Of a stretch of 64,000 nt of DNA, positions 21,360-33,007 are shown piece after piece. Every line of letters starts with the position of its first letter. The stretch's first letter is position 1. Origin of the DNA: Limonium bicolor (lineage: Eukaryota; Streptophyta; Magnoliopsida; Caryophyllales; Plumbaginaceae); the NCBI GenBank assembly GCA_023374045.1, contig CM041781.1, forward strand, positions 143,460,982-143,524,981, read 5' to 3'. Both the position numbers and the translations under genes were made by a program. The notes beneath the pieces are model-generated. The model was given only the letters and a program-made list of their open reading frames with translations. It had not been told where the DNA came from and ran no database searches.

Positions 21360-24300
21360 TACGAATATATCATCGTGAAGTAATAAGTTCAAGATGTTCC
21401 ATTCCAGTGGAATTATTCGTGCATTGATGTGCTACATATTCATTACCCCTTTTTATAGGGTCGGGCTTTAGCCCCTCAGGCTATACCGCCTGTCACGGTT
21501 AGGTGTGTGTGTATTCATATACGGTTTGATCGGGAGATGTAAACACATCATTGGTTTTTCCCAAACCTATTAGGTACGTCAACTCTAAGCAATATGGGCC
21601 CACTCGCTCCGCAAGCAGTATGCCCAACTACTTTATGGTTAGTCTACCCCTCTGAGGTGGTAGTTTCATGTCGGTTTCAACTCTACGTGACGGTGTTCTA
21701 CACAGTCTTCCATATTATAGGAATGGAGTAATTGATTTTGCTGTGTGGTCTCGTTCGTCACACACGCTTATTATTTCAACTAGCCATTCTATTTGGTCCT
21801 CCTCAATTCTATACATGCTCATGGTATATTCCCAAGAGTTCATGCCACCCTACCGAACTAACCTTCGGTGTAAGGGTTGTTGAGCTATGCTCTAGCACCT
21901 AGTGCTCGTAGTAGTCGTGTCTAAAATCTCAAGGCGAGTCTGATATGCGCAACTATCTGGCGCCTCATGACTCCAAATTATTTCCCTCTGGAATGAGTTC
22001 GTTCTTTGGGTACCTTGTAGGTCCGCTTTTGCTAGTGTGAACTCGTATCCCTCGTGTGTTGGTACTGGAGTATCCACATATATGGTTCATCCCTCTTCTC
22101 GATTAGGGGAATCCATTTGTTTATCTGATGCTCCACCTTCTGATTCTTACCAACATTATTCGGTTAACAGTTATTATAATGGTCGCTTGTTGCGCACCAT
22201 GTACCAGTCGATTGGACGGTTATCCGCCATTGCGGTTTGCATGGAGTATAATCTCCAGCTTAGAGTATCTCTTGTAATGCTCGCTTTTGCCCTTCGTCTG
22301 TTGTAAACATACAATACGACTGTGGGTTTTAGCTTGGTATTCATTTTCCGTTCAGCCCTAATTGGTACTAACATACTAACGTTTTATGGCTTGAGCATGT
22401 GGTTATTATTATTTAGTGCGACATCATCGCAGCGCTTTCAGCGCGTGGTATAACTCTCTCTGTGCCCCCCTTTTTGGGTAGCATTTATCAACACAAAGGT
22501 TTCTCTAATATAACTTCCTTAGATACCACAATTCCTCTTCTCATTCATGGGTTCAACTTGCCATTTCCATTAAATTGGCCTTAGTTTCCTCGTTTACTAA
22601 AATCCTCAAAACTTGTGTTCTAACTCCTCCATTGTGGAGTTGCGACCTTATTGTCACCTTATTATCGCTATCCTTGATTTTCCTAACCTTGCTAGTTTGA
22701 CTGAGATCTCTCTCGTCATTACATGGTTTACCTAGTCAGGGTTCCATTCGCTGACTTAGACACAGAGTTGATTACCTCCTGGGTCCTTACACTACTCGTT
22801 TACATGCATGGGGTACCATACTGATACATTACTACTTACCCAACTAACTTAATATAGTTTGTCAGGCCCACAAGCTCCTAGGAGTGCGGTCGTCCCATGT
22901 CTCGTTTAGTGCACTCGTAGCGTTCGTACCCGGTGATTATCGTACTCTTAGTCTCGGTAATTTATGTTTGAGTAGCTATGCTGCCAATCTTAACCTTATC
23001 GTCAGAATGGCTCTAATATTAGGTTCTATGGTTTCCTTTATTAATGTGTATTTCCTTTACTTTCTCTAAGATAGGCGTTTGCGACTTATCGCCCTAATTC
23101 TGGTTTCCACATGCTCGTCATCTGGTATTTGTGAGTGGGGATCAGTAACTATTTATTATCTCTCCCGTTCGCTCCTAGGCTGTTAACGCCTTCAGATATG
23201 AGTTAGTATTCGAACTCTACCCAATCTATTGGGTTACACCCTATGGTGTTTCCGGACTCCATGATAAAGGTTGACACCTCGTGTTTCCCCTGTCTTATGG
23301 TAGTCCCGTTAGTCTGATATTAATCAGTACTTGTGGTTCATCACCCTTGTTCCCCCTAGTTTTGGGTCACCTTGGTGGTACTAAGGTATCCCTCCGTAGG
23401 CCTATGCCATACGATATTCAGACTCAATACTTATTCTGATAGTTAAATGATTGTTAGTCTTGTTATTTAATTTATTCCTAGTTGGTTCTAATACCTTCTC
23501 CTGAGGTTACAATTGGATACCCACAACTTAGTGGTTTCCGCTAATCATTCCTCTTCATTGTGTAGTCCTTTCTCTTATTCATCTCATATTTCCTCCATCC
23601 TCTTTGAGGTAACGGTATCTTCCGTCATCAGGCAATTTTCACTTTTTAGTTTATATCCACTGCCCTCCATACGGGAGTCTAGCAGCATAATGGGTCAACA
23701 ACACCTCCGGTGTGTGGTGCGGGCATTACATCGGCCCCTTTTATTGCACGTTCACATCTGTATATTAATTATTATTATTTTTTTTAAGTCCTGACTCGTA
23801 TAGCTCACTTCTTGCCCTCTGGCAATGTTCAATGGTAGTGGTTTAACCACGAGTGTCGCGCACTCTCTAAATATGGTTATGCTGGTCCTGAAGACCCGTC
23901 ACTCCCCACCGGTAATGATTGACGTTAATGTCCATACCGGCACTGGGGTTAGGCTTGTAGGCACTAATTATTGTTATTCTCATTACTCCCCTTTTAATAT
24001 TCTACTAATGGTGTATTATTTTCAGGTTTAATGGTCAGACCGGCTAGGTCTTCCCGAGGTTTTATCGACCTCCAACCAAGGGTTTCGTACCCTGCCTATA
24101 AGAAGGCTATGTCCCACTTCATTGCATTACGGACTCACGTAAATTTAGTGCTTATTGATAACTGCCTGGACCACTCGGTCTTTTAGGGTTAGTTTACCGT
24201 TGCTGCACTTGCTGTAGCAAGTGCGCAAGGTAGGTTGAAATTTTAATGCTTTGGTTAATGTGGCACTTGCAGTGGCAAGTGCACCATGCAGACTGAGCCA

Positions 24301-24998
24301 CTGGTACGGTATGTCAGTGTAGTGCTATTCCCTAATCGGGTTCCTGTTCCAGTCAAAGTTCTTATTCAAATTAATACAGTCTCACTCCGCACTCGTTCCC
24401 ACAAGTTTACCATGGTAGTAAGGTCTTACTCCCTCTCGAGGCGTTGCATGATAGCAACTTAGCGAGTTCTTGTTTCTACAGTCTCATATCTCCCTTATAC
24501 ACGTCAGGGCCATTTGAACCTTCAGTTGCATGGTAGAGTTACTCGCTTCGGGTGAGACTTCTATAAGGTCATCCATTCCGTCCGTTACATATATCATAAC
24601 TAACCATTACTCGTCATTTTCACTTCCTTTCCCTCTAGCGCACTAATAGTGCTTTCCTGGATGTAAGACAGGGTTGCCTTGCTTATAGCAAGCTAGCCCC
24701 ATTAGTCCTACAGGAATTATCTCCACAACCTCTGTTTATTATTTATCTCATACTCGTATGGTAGACATTACGTCGTTACCAGGACCCCGGTCCTAAACAT
24801 TACATCAAAACACATAAGTCTTATTTCTACATTTAACATAATCCTCTAGCATCCACATCGGGTCTTCCCGATCAGGAGAGTTATCTCCGTGGTGTTTTCA
24901 TTTCATTGTCTCACTAGATAGTACTCGAGATACGGGCTGCGGCGGGTGGGGTACCATTGCAAATTTCCCGGGATGCTCTCCCATCGAGTGTGAGCGGT
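21360..24998. other. Noncoding internal region of element C
   Basis: 3.6 kb with only short, domain-free open frames on both strands. No RT, integrase, protease or Gag motif was seen. The base composition is less AT-rich than the LTRs. It may be a heavily decayed pol region or sequence of other origin. Confidence 0.6.
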
Positions 24999-25097
24999 TC
25001 ATACCATCTTCGCGTTACTTGGGGTTGCTGGACCTTCACCACCTTCCGCTGCTCCGCGTTCTTCCTTAGTACTGTTACCCTGACCTCTCTCTGACAT
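24999..25097 (-). CDS. Possible remnant of gag N-terminus in element C (32 codons)
   Basis: A short ATG-initiated frame starting about 207 bases downstream of the primer-binding site. The gag ATG of F lies at nearly the same distance (56751, about 214 bases). The peptide is Glu/Gly/Ala-rich and ends at TGA. No similarity to F Gag was recognised, so only its position supports it. Confidence 0.25.
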   Translation of the reverse strand: MSERGQGNSTKEERGAAEGGEGPATPSNAKMV

Positions 25098-25288
25098 AAG
25101 TCAAGAGGACGGGTTAGACCTTTACCGGTCTAATACCGTAGTCTCGGTCATTTGTTATTGAAGTGCCTCCACGACTATGGTGTGCAAGCTTTAAGCATTG
25201 CATCAACCCCGCAAGGTCACGATCCTCACAACGTTTCCCGTATTCCCAAAACCTATGCTCACTGTATAAATCCTACTATCTCTTGTCA

Positions 25289-25315
25289 TCAGAGCGGTAC
25301 TTCGCTCTGATACCA
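25289..25315 (-). promoter_or_regulatory. Element C tRNA-iMet primer-binding site in an inverted repeat
   Basis: The minus strand reads TGGTATCAGAGC (25315-25304). The TCAGAGCG part pairs with CGCTCTGA across a 6-base loop (arms 25289-25296 and 25303-25310). The site lies 4 bases from the 5' LTR. Confidence 0.85.
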
Positions 25316-25319
25316 CTTT

Positions 25320-28300
25320 TGTAACACCCCTACTCTAATCGGCTCCTAATCATTTTACTTATCATTATAATCGCAGCGGTAATCTCAACAATTGAACTAA
25401 TGATGTCACCGTTCTTACTCGCCCATACGAGTAATAACGTGCTTACTGATATATTCTTAAATACGAAACAATTCCCACAGTGACAACAAGAGATAGATCT
25501 AACCTTCCCAAACCAATATAAAATACATTCACAGTGAGCATTCTAAGTATCCCAATCCTATACACGTTTCTAAGTTCGTATCAAAATGCAACAGTGCATA
25601 TTTAAACAACTGTAATTAAACTACCCAGCGCGTCCCTCTCTTTGCCGACACCGGAAGCTGCATACCTGCAAAAATGGTTGTTTGTGGTATGGAATCAGCC
25701 CCTGCTGAGTATGTTACTACATGACTGTCATGCCCCCTCGGACCCTCAGTTATTTGGTCGAGAGCATGCAATTCATTTTCATGCAAGTTTAATGTTAAAA
25801 CTGTAAAGCAACAATATATATTGCAGTAAATCAATAACAAACAAGCCCCCGGCTTCACACATCGCATCATAATAAACCACTGAAAGCGTTACAACGCTTA
25901 TATGAGTACAGAGACTCCATTCCAACAAACACTTAATAGTTCATAATTGAGTACGGCGACTCACTCGACCAAACAATCCACCATAATCCACACATGAGTA
26001 CAGGACTCGACTCAACCAGTACACAACACACAATATGAGCACAATGGCTCGTTCAAACAAAACCACAACATACCACACATACATAAAGCATAACCACTGA
26101 GCAACAAGGCGAAATAACGAGAATTATAAACGAGTATAATTTCCCGTCTTTGGCATACAAGCCCAAATAATGTTCGCCTAATGTGCGAGTTAATATAGTC
26201 GTTCGTAATTGTTCAGTATGCTAATGACAACGTCTCGTTAGAACGACGTGTCTCTAAGTTACCCATCTTTTCGGGTCACCCACGGCAATAGCCACTCCAG
26301 CGGTAGAGTCTCCGTCCTACGAACAATCTGTAGTTCGTTGGAAATTTATCCAGATACTTACGGTTACCACACGGTATCCTAGTATCGTTAATGGATCACA
26401 GTTCACAGCAAGAGCCACATCCTCTTGATAAACTTATCTATACCATCGCATCGCTTTACTATTTTTTTTCTAACACAGCAGACTAAGGTCGTAGTCCAAT
26501 CCTGAGTATGTCGACTCGGGATCCAGTGCTAGATACGAGAGCGGCGTTAAAGAGGCCAATGCTGCTCGTATATAAGTCTCAGATATTTTATATATCTTAT
26601 TATCCTAATGCTACAACGTTTTACTTACGTTCCTTATATTACACATATAAGATAGCATCATTGCCGCTAGTTCGTTTTATAATATGTTCATATATACGAA
26701 CGGTACTGTTATCCAACATAGTAATAATAAAGCAGCATTAATACGCAACTCAAGCATATTAATTCACACAAGCAGACATTCAATCTTATCACAGATTTTC
26801 ACACAATGTCTGAACTGAGGAAATCCTCAGAGACAATCAAGCCACATAAATAACATACCGTTCACCCTGGAAGTATTACGGTGGAGTATGAATCAGCTAG
26901 ATCCTGCTCCTCTGTCGTCTCTAACAGTCTAAACAATACAACACTACTATTAGCATCCCGTAAAAACAACTCTACGGTACCCGTACCGTCGCTAATACTC
27001 CCGGTTAATCCCCCGTTATAACTGTCAACGCTTGTCGGGTTTCGGCTTAACTCGGATTTGAAAGTTATATTACATGCGTAGTCTTGTATATTAATATACT
27101 TATTGTTGAACTTGTTATCGCATGTAACTTAATACCCTTGTATATCATGTAGTTTGTTTCTACATTGCATGTATATTCTTTGTCATGCATTATACATTTC
27201 ACCTTAGTATTTATTTTCCTAAGGTTTGTTTTTCTCCAAATTTAATGGAGTATGATTCATATGTAAAAGTACTTTGAATTATTAATCCTTATTATCCATG
27301 TACACTCTAACATTAGAATTCCATATCTAATGTTTGTAATTCTTTTTCCCTTTACCATATATCATTTTAATTGATAATACATGGTTATTAACCATATTAT
27401 ATTTTTCCACTCCATAACATATATTATTTATATACATGTATTATGGACTTTATTATATGGTAAGTCTTATAACCTATATTCATCTTCTTTTAATGAATAC
27501 CTCTTATATTATAAATGTTATAACTCTTATAACATTAAAACCATATTATAATTCCATTTAAAAATGTTAATATTTCCGAACAGCACCAATGTTCTTAAAT
27601 ATTTACAAAATCCACCACATAATTAATATAACGTTACATTTTAGTTATATAACATATATTATGACATTTATGTCATTAAAACAATTATAACATATAGTTG
27701 TAAATTGTTATATATTGCCAAATAGCCCCTTATATTTTCGGCTTTCACTATAAACCACTAAACTTCTATAAATCACAAATCAACCTCAATTATATTTCAT
27801 TGTTACACTTATAACATATACCTTATTATAATCCTTAAACCTTAATATAATTATAACCTATGGTTATATTATTATTTTTTTAAATAACCGAACAGACCCC
27901 CTAGGTCTATTCTAATTACTTTTCCACTTAACTTTCTATATTCACCAAATTCCCCTCTTTATAACACATAGTTTTCTAATATCATCAAAACTATATATTA
28001 TACATATATCTTGATAAAACCTTATATATAACTCCAAAAATTACCAAACTATACCAAAAGGTTAAACATCATTACTAACCTTATATTTTCTCTAAATCTC
28101 GGTTTTACCACATATGTTACCCATTTGTAACAATATTATGAAATACCTTATATTATACTTATATAATTCATATAAACTCCAAATTTAACCAAATCAACTT
28201 CTAAAAATTCTTAATAACCTAAGGTTTGTACTAAACTCCATTTAGTACCCCAAGTTTTCGGAAATCACAATATAGCCCCATCTCTTATAAATCTTTTACA

Positions 28301-30310
28301 ATTTAATACTTATCTTAATATAAGGTAGTATTTTAATTTCTAAAATTCTAAACTTGGTCAAAGTCTCCTATATAGTCAACTTTGACTTCTAATGCCAAAA
28401 GGGAGCCAAACTTTCGGTAATTACTAGTTATACCCTATACTTTTCTATTCTTACAATTTTGACACAAAACTTTATAAAATGTTATAATTTTTATTAAATT
28501 CATTTAAAAACCCTAAATTCCTCTAAATTAAGCCCACGCTTATATTTTCCAGTAATTACGATTTGACCCCAAACTTAATTATATAGGCATATATTTAACT
28601 ATAAGCTTATAAACTTAAATTAAAATGGCCTAATGACATGGCCTTATTACAACCTTGAACTTGCAAAATAAATTACACTTTAAATGTCTCAAAATATAGT
28701 ATAAACTCACGGCCTCACTTTGGTTTATTTTTTTCCACATAATGTCATAATTTGACCATTATGTTAATTAAATCTCTTAAATGACTAGCTTAATTTATCT
28801 TAGTCATTTTTTTCCATTTCTAGGTTAATATAACCCATATGTTAAACTCCACTCTCGGCACAATTTATATATGTGCTTAGAAATCATAAAAATCATAAGT
28901 TTAAGGTGTTTATACCTTGATTTCTCCTTGTATGAGCTCGGCAGCTTAGAGGTAAATTCACCACATCACTTAGACATGTTTAATACACCAAAACAAGATA
29001 TGGTTATACTCCAAGCTTGAGCTTAACCATAAGGAATAATTAATGTAAGATTTAAGGCAAAAATCACCTTAAAAATGCAAGGGAAGTTCCAATGGGTTTC
29101 GGCCTGTACCAAGCACACCTAATGGTGTTAAATTCACCATATCAACATAGGAAATAGCTAGACAACAACAAGCTGCTATGGTAATTGATTTTACCTTGGC
29201 AAAATGCCTTAAAAGAGGGTATTTCCTTTGGATCTCGGCCACCCTTGCTCCAAATGGCTAACCAACTGAATGAACATGTAAATATGAAGATTATGAGTGT
29301 ATAAACTCATAAAAATCCAAAGAAGAAAACCGGATGGAGAGTGGAGAGGCTTAAGGTATGTTTTTACCTTAAAATGCAAATTTGAACAACCTTGGCCCCT
29401 AGACTTGCTTCAGCCGAGTTTGGATGTTGTTATAACCTTAGAACACTGAGAATGAGCCATAGGAATTGATGAGCCACGAGATCTAAGTGTAGGTAGTGAA
29501 GAGATGAAAAAAAGAGCTAAAAATGACCTTAAAACCTTACCTTAAGAGCTTAGGAGTTTGAATTGCCTTCCTAACTCAAGAACAAGGCTTGAGAGGTTCT
29601 GGGAACTCAGAGAGCTGGCGGTGGAATGGATGGAATCGGACAAGAGGCAAGGAATGATTGAAAATGAGAGTAAAATAATGGAAAAGTAGCTTTTATTATA
29701 ATAATGTGGTATTAGGTAATTGATTAGCAGCTAATGGTGTGTGAGCTGTCCTCCCACCATCCTTGCCTGCCGACAGCATGAGGGTCAATTGGGTCATTAA
29801 TTGACCATTGACCATACTTGGTCAATATTGACTCAAACGGGCCCCACTTTAGGGTTTTATTAATATTTTAATATTAAATTTGTAAAAATTTGTAAAATTT
29901 GGAATTAAATTCCTAATATGATATAATGTGATATAATATCATATTTAAAGGTAATTATAACCTTTAAGCTCATTAAAAACCAATTTAGAAGGCAATTTCA
30001 CAAAAACGTGCTTTAAGGTGTTTTAGTGCACATTTTGTGTTGCAAGGTGTTTCTGAGCTTAGTTTTCTTTGAGAATAGTTTTGTTGTGTTCCTTACTTCA
30101 TTATAATACTTAGGAATCCACTTTGGATCCTATTTGAGGTCATACAATCTTTATGGTGCTTTAAAGCACATTTTTGGCTTTACCGATCTTAAGGCATGTT
30201 TTGCCTTGTTGAGATCTTTTAGATTGTTCCCCAATAATCTTTAGATGTTCATTAACCCTTAGATCATTAATAGATCATTTAATTAAGTTTTTAAGGTTAG
30301 GGGTATTTCA
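25320..30310 (-). repeat. Element C 5' LTR
   Basis: Partner of 14755-19823, 78 bases shorter. It ends at GGGGTATTTCA and is followed by TGAGC, the right target duplication. The first ~2 kb carries most of the indels against its partner. Confidence 0.93.
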
Positions 30311-30315
30311 TGAGC

Positions 30316-30525
30316 TGCAGAGGCTCCTCAGCAGTGGTGGGTCTGGGTCTGGCCCTTGCCACCCTGTTGCTGTCCTTTCTGGGACTGGGGGTATGGCTTC
30401 CTCTTCTTTCATCCCCCTTGCCCTTACGTGCCTTGGCCCTCGTTCATGGCCTTGCGCTTGAGCGCACTCTCCTCGTCCCTCAGACGGACGGTGATCTCCA
30501 CAATTGCAGCGGCATGGTAGCACTC
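30316..30525 (-). pseudogene. Element B gag exon 2, upstream piece
   Basis: On the minus strand, starting at the intron acceptor TATAG|GAGTGC, the frame reads YHAAAIVEITVRLRDEE, nearly the same as F (YHAAAKVEITVQLRDEE at about 57475). It continues as a basic Gln/Gly-rich linker with a TAA and a TGA in frame, and reaches the TGAGC site where element C is inserted. Confidence 0.75.
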
Positions 30526-30620
30526 CTATATTTAGGGTGTCAGTTATGCCCCGCCAAACAAATTCACATCACAATAACGCATTGCACATACTTATTCACA
30601 TCACACTGTAGCCCCATTAC
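30526..30620 (-). other. Intron 1 of element B gag
   Basis: 95 nt with donor TTCTAG|GTAATG and acceptor AAATATAG|GAG. F has an intron of 85 nt at the same place in the coding sequence (57385-57469, donor TTGCAG|GTAATA, acceptor AAGCAG|GAT). Coding similarity stops at both borders. Confidence 0.65.
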
Positions 30621-30714
30621 CTAGAAAGTAGTATATCCGGTTGGCCTCATGCCATAGCGTAGGCGGTAGCTCAGTCCGTTGTAGAAACGGTTCACAAGAA
30701 TCGGGTCTGAGTAA
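30621..30714 (-). pseudogene. Element B gag exon 1, 3' end only
   Basis: On the minus strand this reads YSDPILVNRFYNGLSYRLRY, matching F (YSDQILVDRFYGGLSHRLRY, about 57292-57350). This is the end of the retrotransposon Gag domain. The upstream part is missing: at about 30715 the sequence jumps straight into the 5' LTR. Confidence 0.8.
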
Positions 30715-30715
30715 C

Positions 30716-33007
30716 ACACAAGAACAATTCCTTAAGGAAGAGAACCAACACAATTAGTTCCCAAGGAGAGCCTAGAGGATGTTGCCATGCTCATGCCAAG
30801 CTCGTGACATAACTCGTTACCGTCCTGTTAGATTGAACGGATAACTTAACACAAGGTGCCTCGGATATAGTGATCCAAGCACACCGAACAACACATAGTA
30901 TGCCCCTGTGGCCCGACGTGAGTCAGTAAAATAGCCTTGGTTAGCTAAAGGGAAGGTTGGAAACCAAATTGGAAAACAACCATAACATACAAAGAGAATC
31001 GAACCGGTTATGACATCGACTCCCATACTCACACGCGTGGCCGGAACAGACCGGACTCCTCACTTCCCCCGTTAGCACTTGTTAGTGGTTCATATTGAAC
31101 ACAATAAACATTTCACAAACAATTGGTTAAGTATTGTTAGACCACACAAGGGAAGAGAGAGTCATACTTAACAACATAATAATATTTAACAAACTGTAAA
31201 CTCGTTACATGATTTAAGTCTTATAGGTCATTAACACACAAAAAAAACAAACACACACAAGCCGCTGTAAACCGGTAGGCAACAGACTGCAAGAAACCAT
31301 ACCTTGGCCTTGCTTCGACTGGTTTCCACCTTGAGAGAACCCTAACACATTTAGTAACGGTTAATTAACGCACTAGTCCATTGTTAACATTACTACTTCA
31401 CATTCCTAGTTATCTCATTTCCACATTTTGTTTTATTTCTCATATTTTAAAATGTCATTATAACACTCGTAACGTGTCCCATATAACCTATAAGATCATT
31501 TACTCATTATGCCCTATCCTTAGCAATCATTTAAATACCTTAAACTCTGTTTTTAGGTGGTCCGGGACTTGGTCCCCAACTAAGGTCCCGGACCTACACT
31601 TAACAAAATCCTCGGCCTGTTTTAATGGGGTGGTCCGGGACTTCATACAAGTCCTAAGTCCCGGACCATTCTAGGTAAAAACTCTCGGGGGTATTTAAGG
31701 GGGTGGTCCGGTACTTCTTACATAACCTAAGTACCGGACCAAGACTTGCAAGAATCCTCGGCCCTTTTAAATATATGGTCCGGGACATCATCCAAAACCT
31801 AAGTCCCGACCACTGCTACAGATTTACATTTTGAACATTTTTCTAAGTCTTGTTGCAATGGTTCTCCTCACCCATTAAATGTATAAACTTTCCAATGATC
31901 TTAGATATATTCTAATGCCAAAATATCATCTTAAACACAGCTAGTTCCTTATCTAACTTGTTACTCAATTTTTTTCTTAAAATTCACCAACACTTGTAAC
32001 ATTTTATACTAGGTTTCTAAATGGTGTTTCCCACCTAAGGTAACTACTATCCCAAATGCTTCCTCCTCATTTTAACATCATCTCCCAAGCATCATTTCTT
32101 ACCCACTTACACCCTAGTTGATGTCTAAGTTCCTTTGTTTACCTAGAACACCTTAAGACATTATTTCTCCTCTTGTAAAATACTTAGGCATTTCCAACAT
32201 TTCTAGTTCACCAAACCTTATATAAACACTTAGAGCTTCTTGCACATTTCCTAAATTTTGACATGGATTCTCCTAGAACACTTCTAAGCCATAACACTTT
32301 GTTTTCTCCATTAAGCACACAAGAACACCTAAATTCACCAAGAACACTTTCACACACAAAGTTTCACCAAATTTACACTACATCACAATATAGTGCATAA
32401 TTTAAATTGCATGGCACTTATGCCCTTAAAATGCATGGCTCTTAGGCCCTTAAAATGCATAAGTCTTAAACAGTGAATCTCCACAATATATTTGCCTTTG
32501 ACCTGCAAATACATACAACAACACATATGTCCTTTTACTAGGCTCCTTGAGAACATTTTACTAAGTCATTTATCATTAGCTCTTTAAGTAGTTTTTAACA
32601 AGCAATATAAGCTCATTTCTCCTAAGGCATTAAACTACATTAGGTTAGTATATTTACCTCTTTTTCCTTACAAACTTCTTTCTTGTTTCCTTGTAAAACC
32701 GGCTAGGCTTAGTTTCTTGTCAACTTCTAAACATTACACAAGCAATGTAATGAGTATACAAGCTCCAAGCTTAATCTCATTGTAAACCCTAGGTTTTACA
32801 TTGTTTCAAAAGCATTAAGATAGTTGTTTTACCTTGGTATTTGAAGAGAGTTTGAATATCTATCAAGAGATGACTCAACCTAGTCCTTGAAAGGTTGGAA
32901 TGAAGCTAGAACAAAGCAATATAATGAGCACCATCAATGGTGATTCTCGGTCAAGATAAAAACATGGAAGAAACATCATTTTTCTTTGGGATTCCTTACC
33001 TAGAAGC
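30716..33007 (-). repeat. Element B 5' LTR, truncated at both ends
   Basis: Matches 6330-8605 of the B 3' LTR, including the four hairpin repeats (about 31557-31810). At the left a deletion has removed about 550 bp of LTR plus the primer-binding site and gag start. At the right the LTR is cut at 33007 by the insertion of D; the missing ~0.9 kb should lie beyond the window. Confidence 0.85.

Larger units (their letters stand above)
14755..30310 (-). mobile_element. Element C: complete non-autonomous LTR retrotransposon inserted in B gag
   Basis: Two near-identical LTRs (14755-19823, 5,069 bp; 25320-30310, 4,991 bp) flank a 5.5 kb internal region. Polypurine tract (19824-19839) and tRNA-iMet primer-binding site (25304-25315) put it on the minus strand. 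Both sides carry the 5-base target duplication TGAGC (14750-14754 and 30311-30315). Removing C and one TGAGC rejoins the two halves of B gag exon 2. No gag, RT or integrase domain was found inside, so it resembles a large non-autonomous derivative (LARD-like). Its termini, primer-binding hairpin and polypurine modules match B and F, whose enzymes may have moved it. Confidence 0.92.
5777..33007 (-). mobile_element. Element B: Ty3/gypsy chromovirus-like retrotransposon carrying an AlkB dioxygenase (interrupted by C)
   Basis: Minus-strand order, right to left: partial 5' LTR (30716-33007), gag exons split by introns, Gag zinc knuckles, AlkB exon, protease, RT, RNase H, integrase with chromodomain-like tail, polypurine tract, 3' LTR (5777-9528). 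RT before integrase gives Ty3/gypsy order, and the tail with TWELE and YPSLF is typical of chromovirus (Tekay-like) integrases. Element C is inserted in gag at 14755-30310. A deletion near 30715 removed the end of the 5' LTR, the primer-binding site and the first half of gag. Element D interrupts the 5' LTR at 33008. Gag and most of pol carry stops or frameshifts, but the AlkB exon and the integrase ORF are open. The element cannot move by itself. Confidence 0.85.

Noticed and set aside
14755..30310. Segmental duplication of a 5 kb block
   Set aside because: TG...CA ends, primer-binding site, polypurine tract and TGAGC duplication show LTRs of one element.
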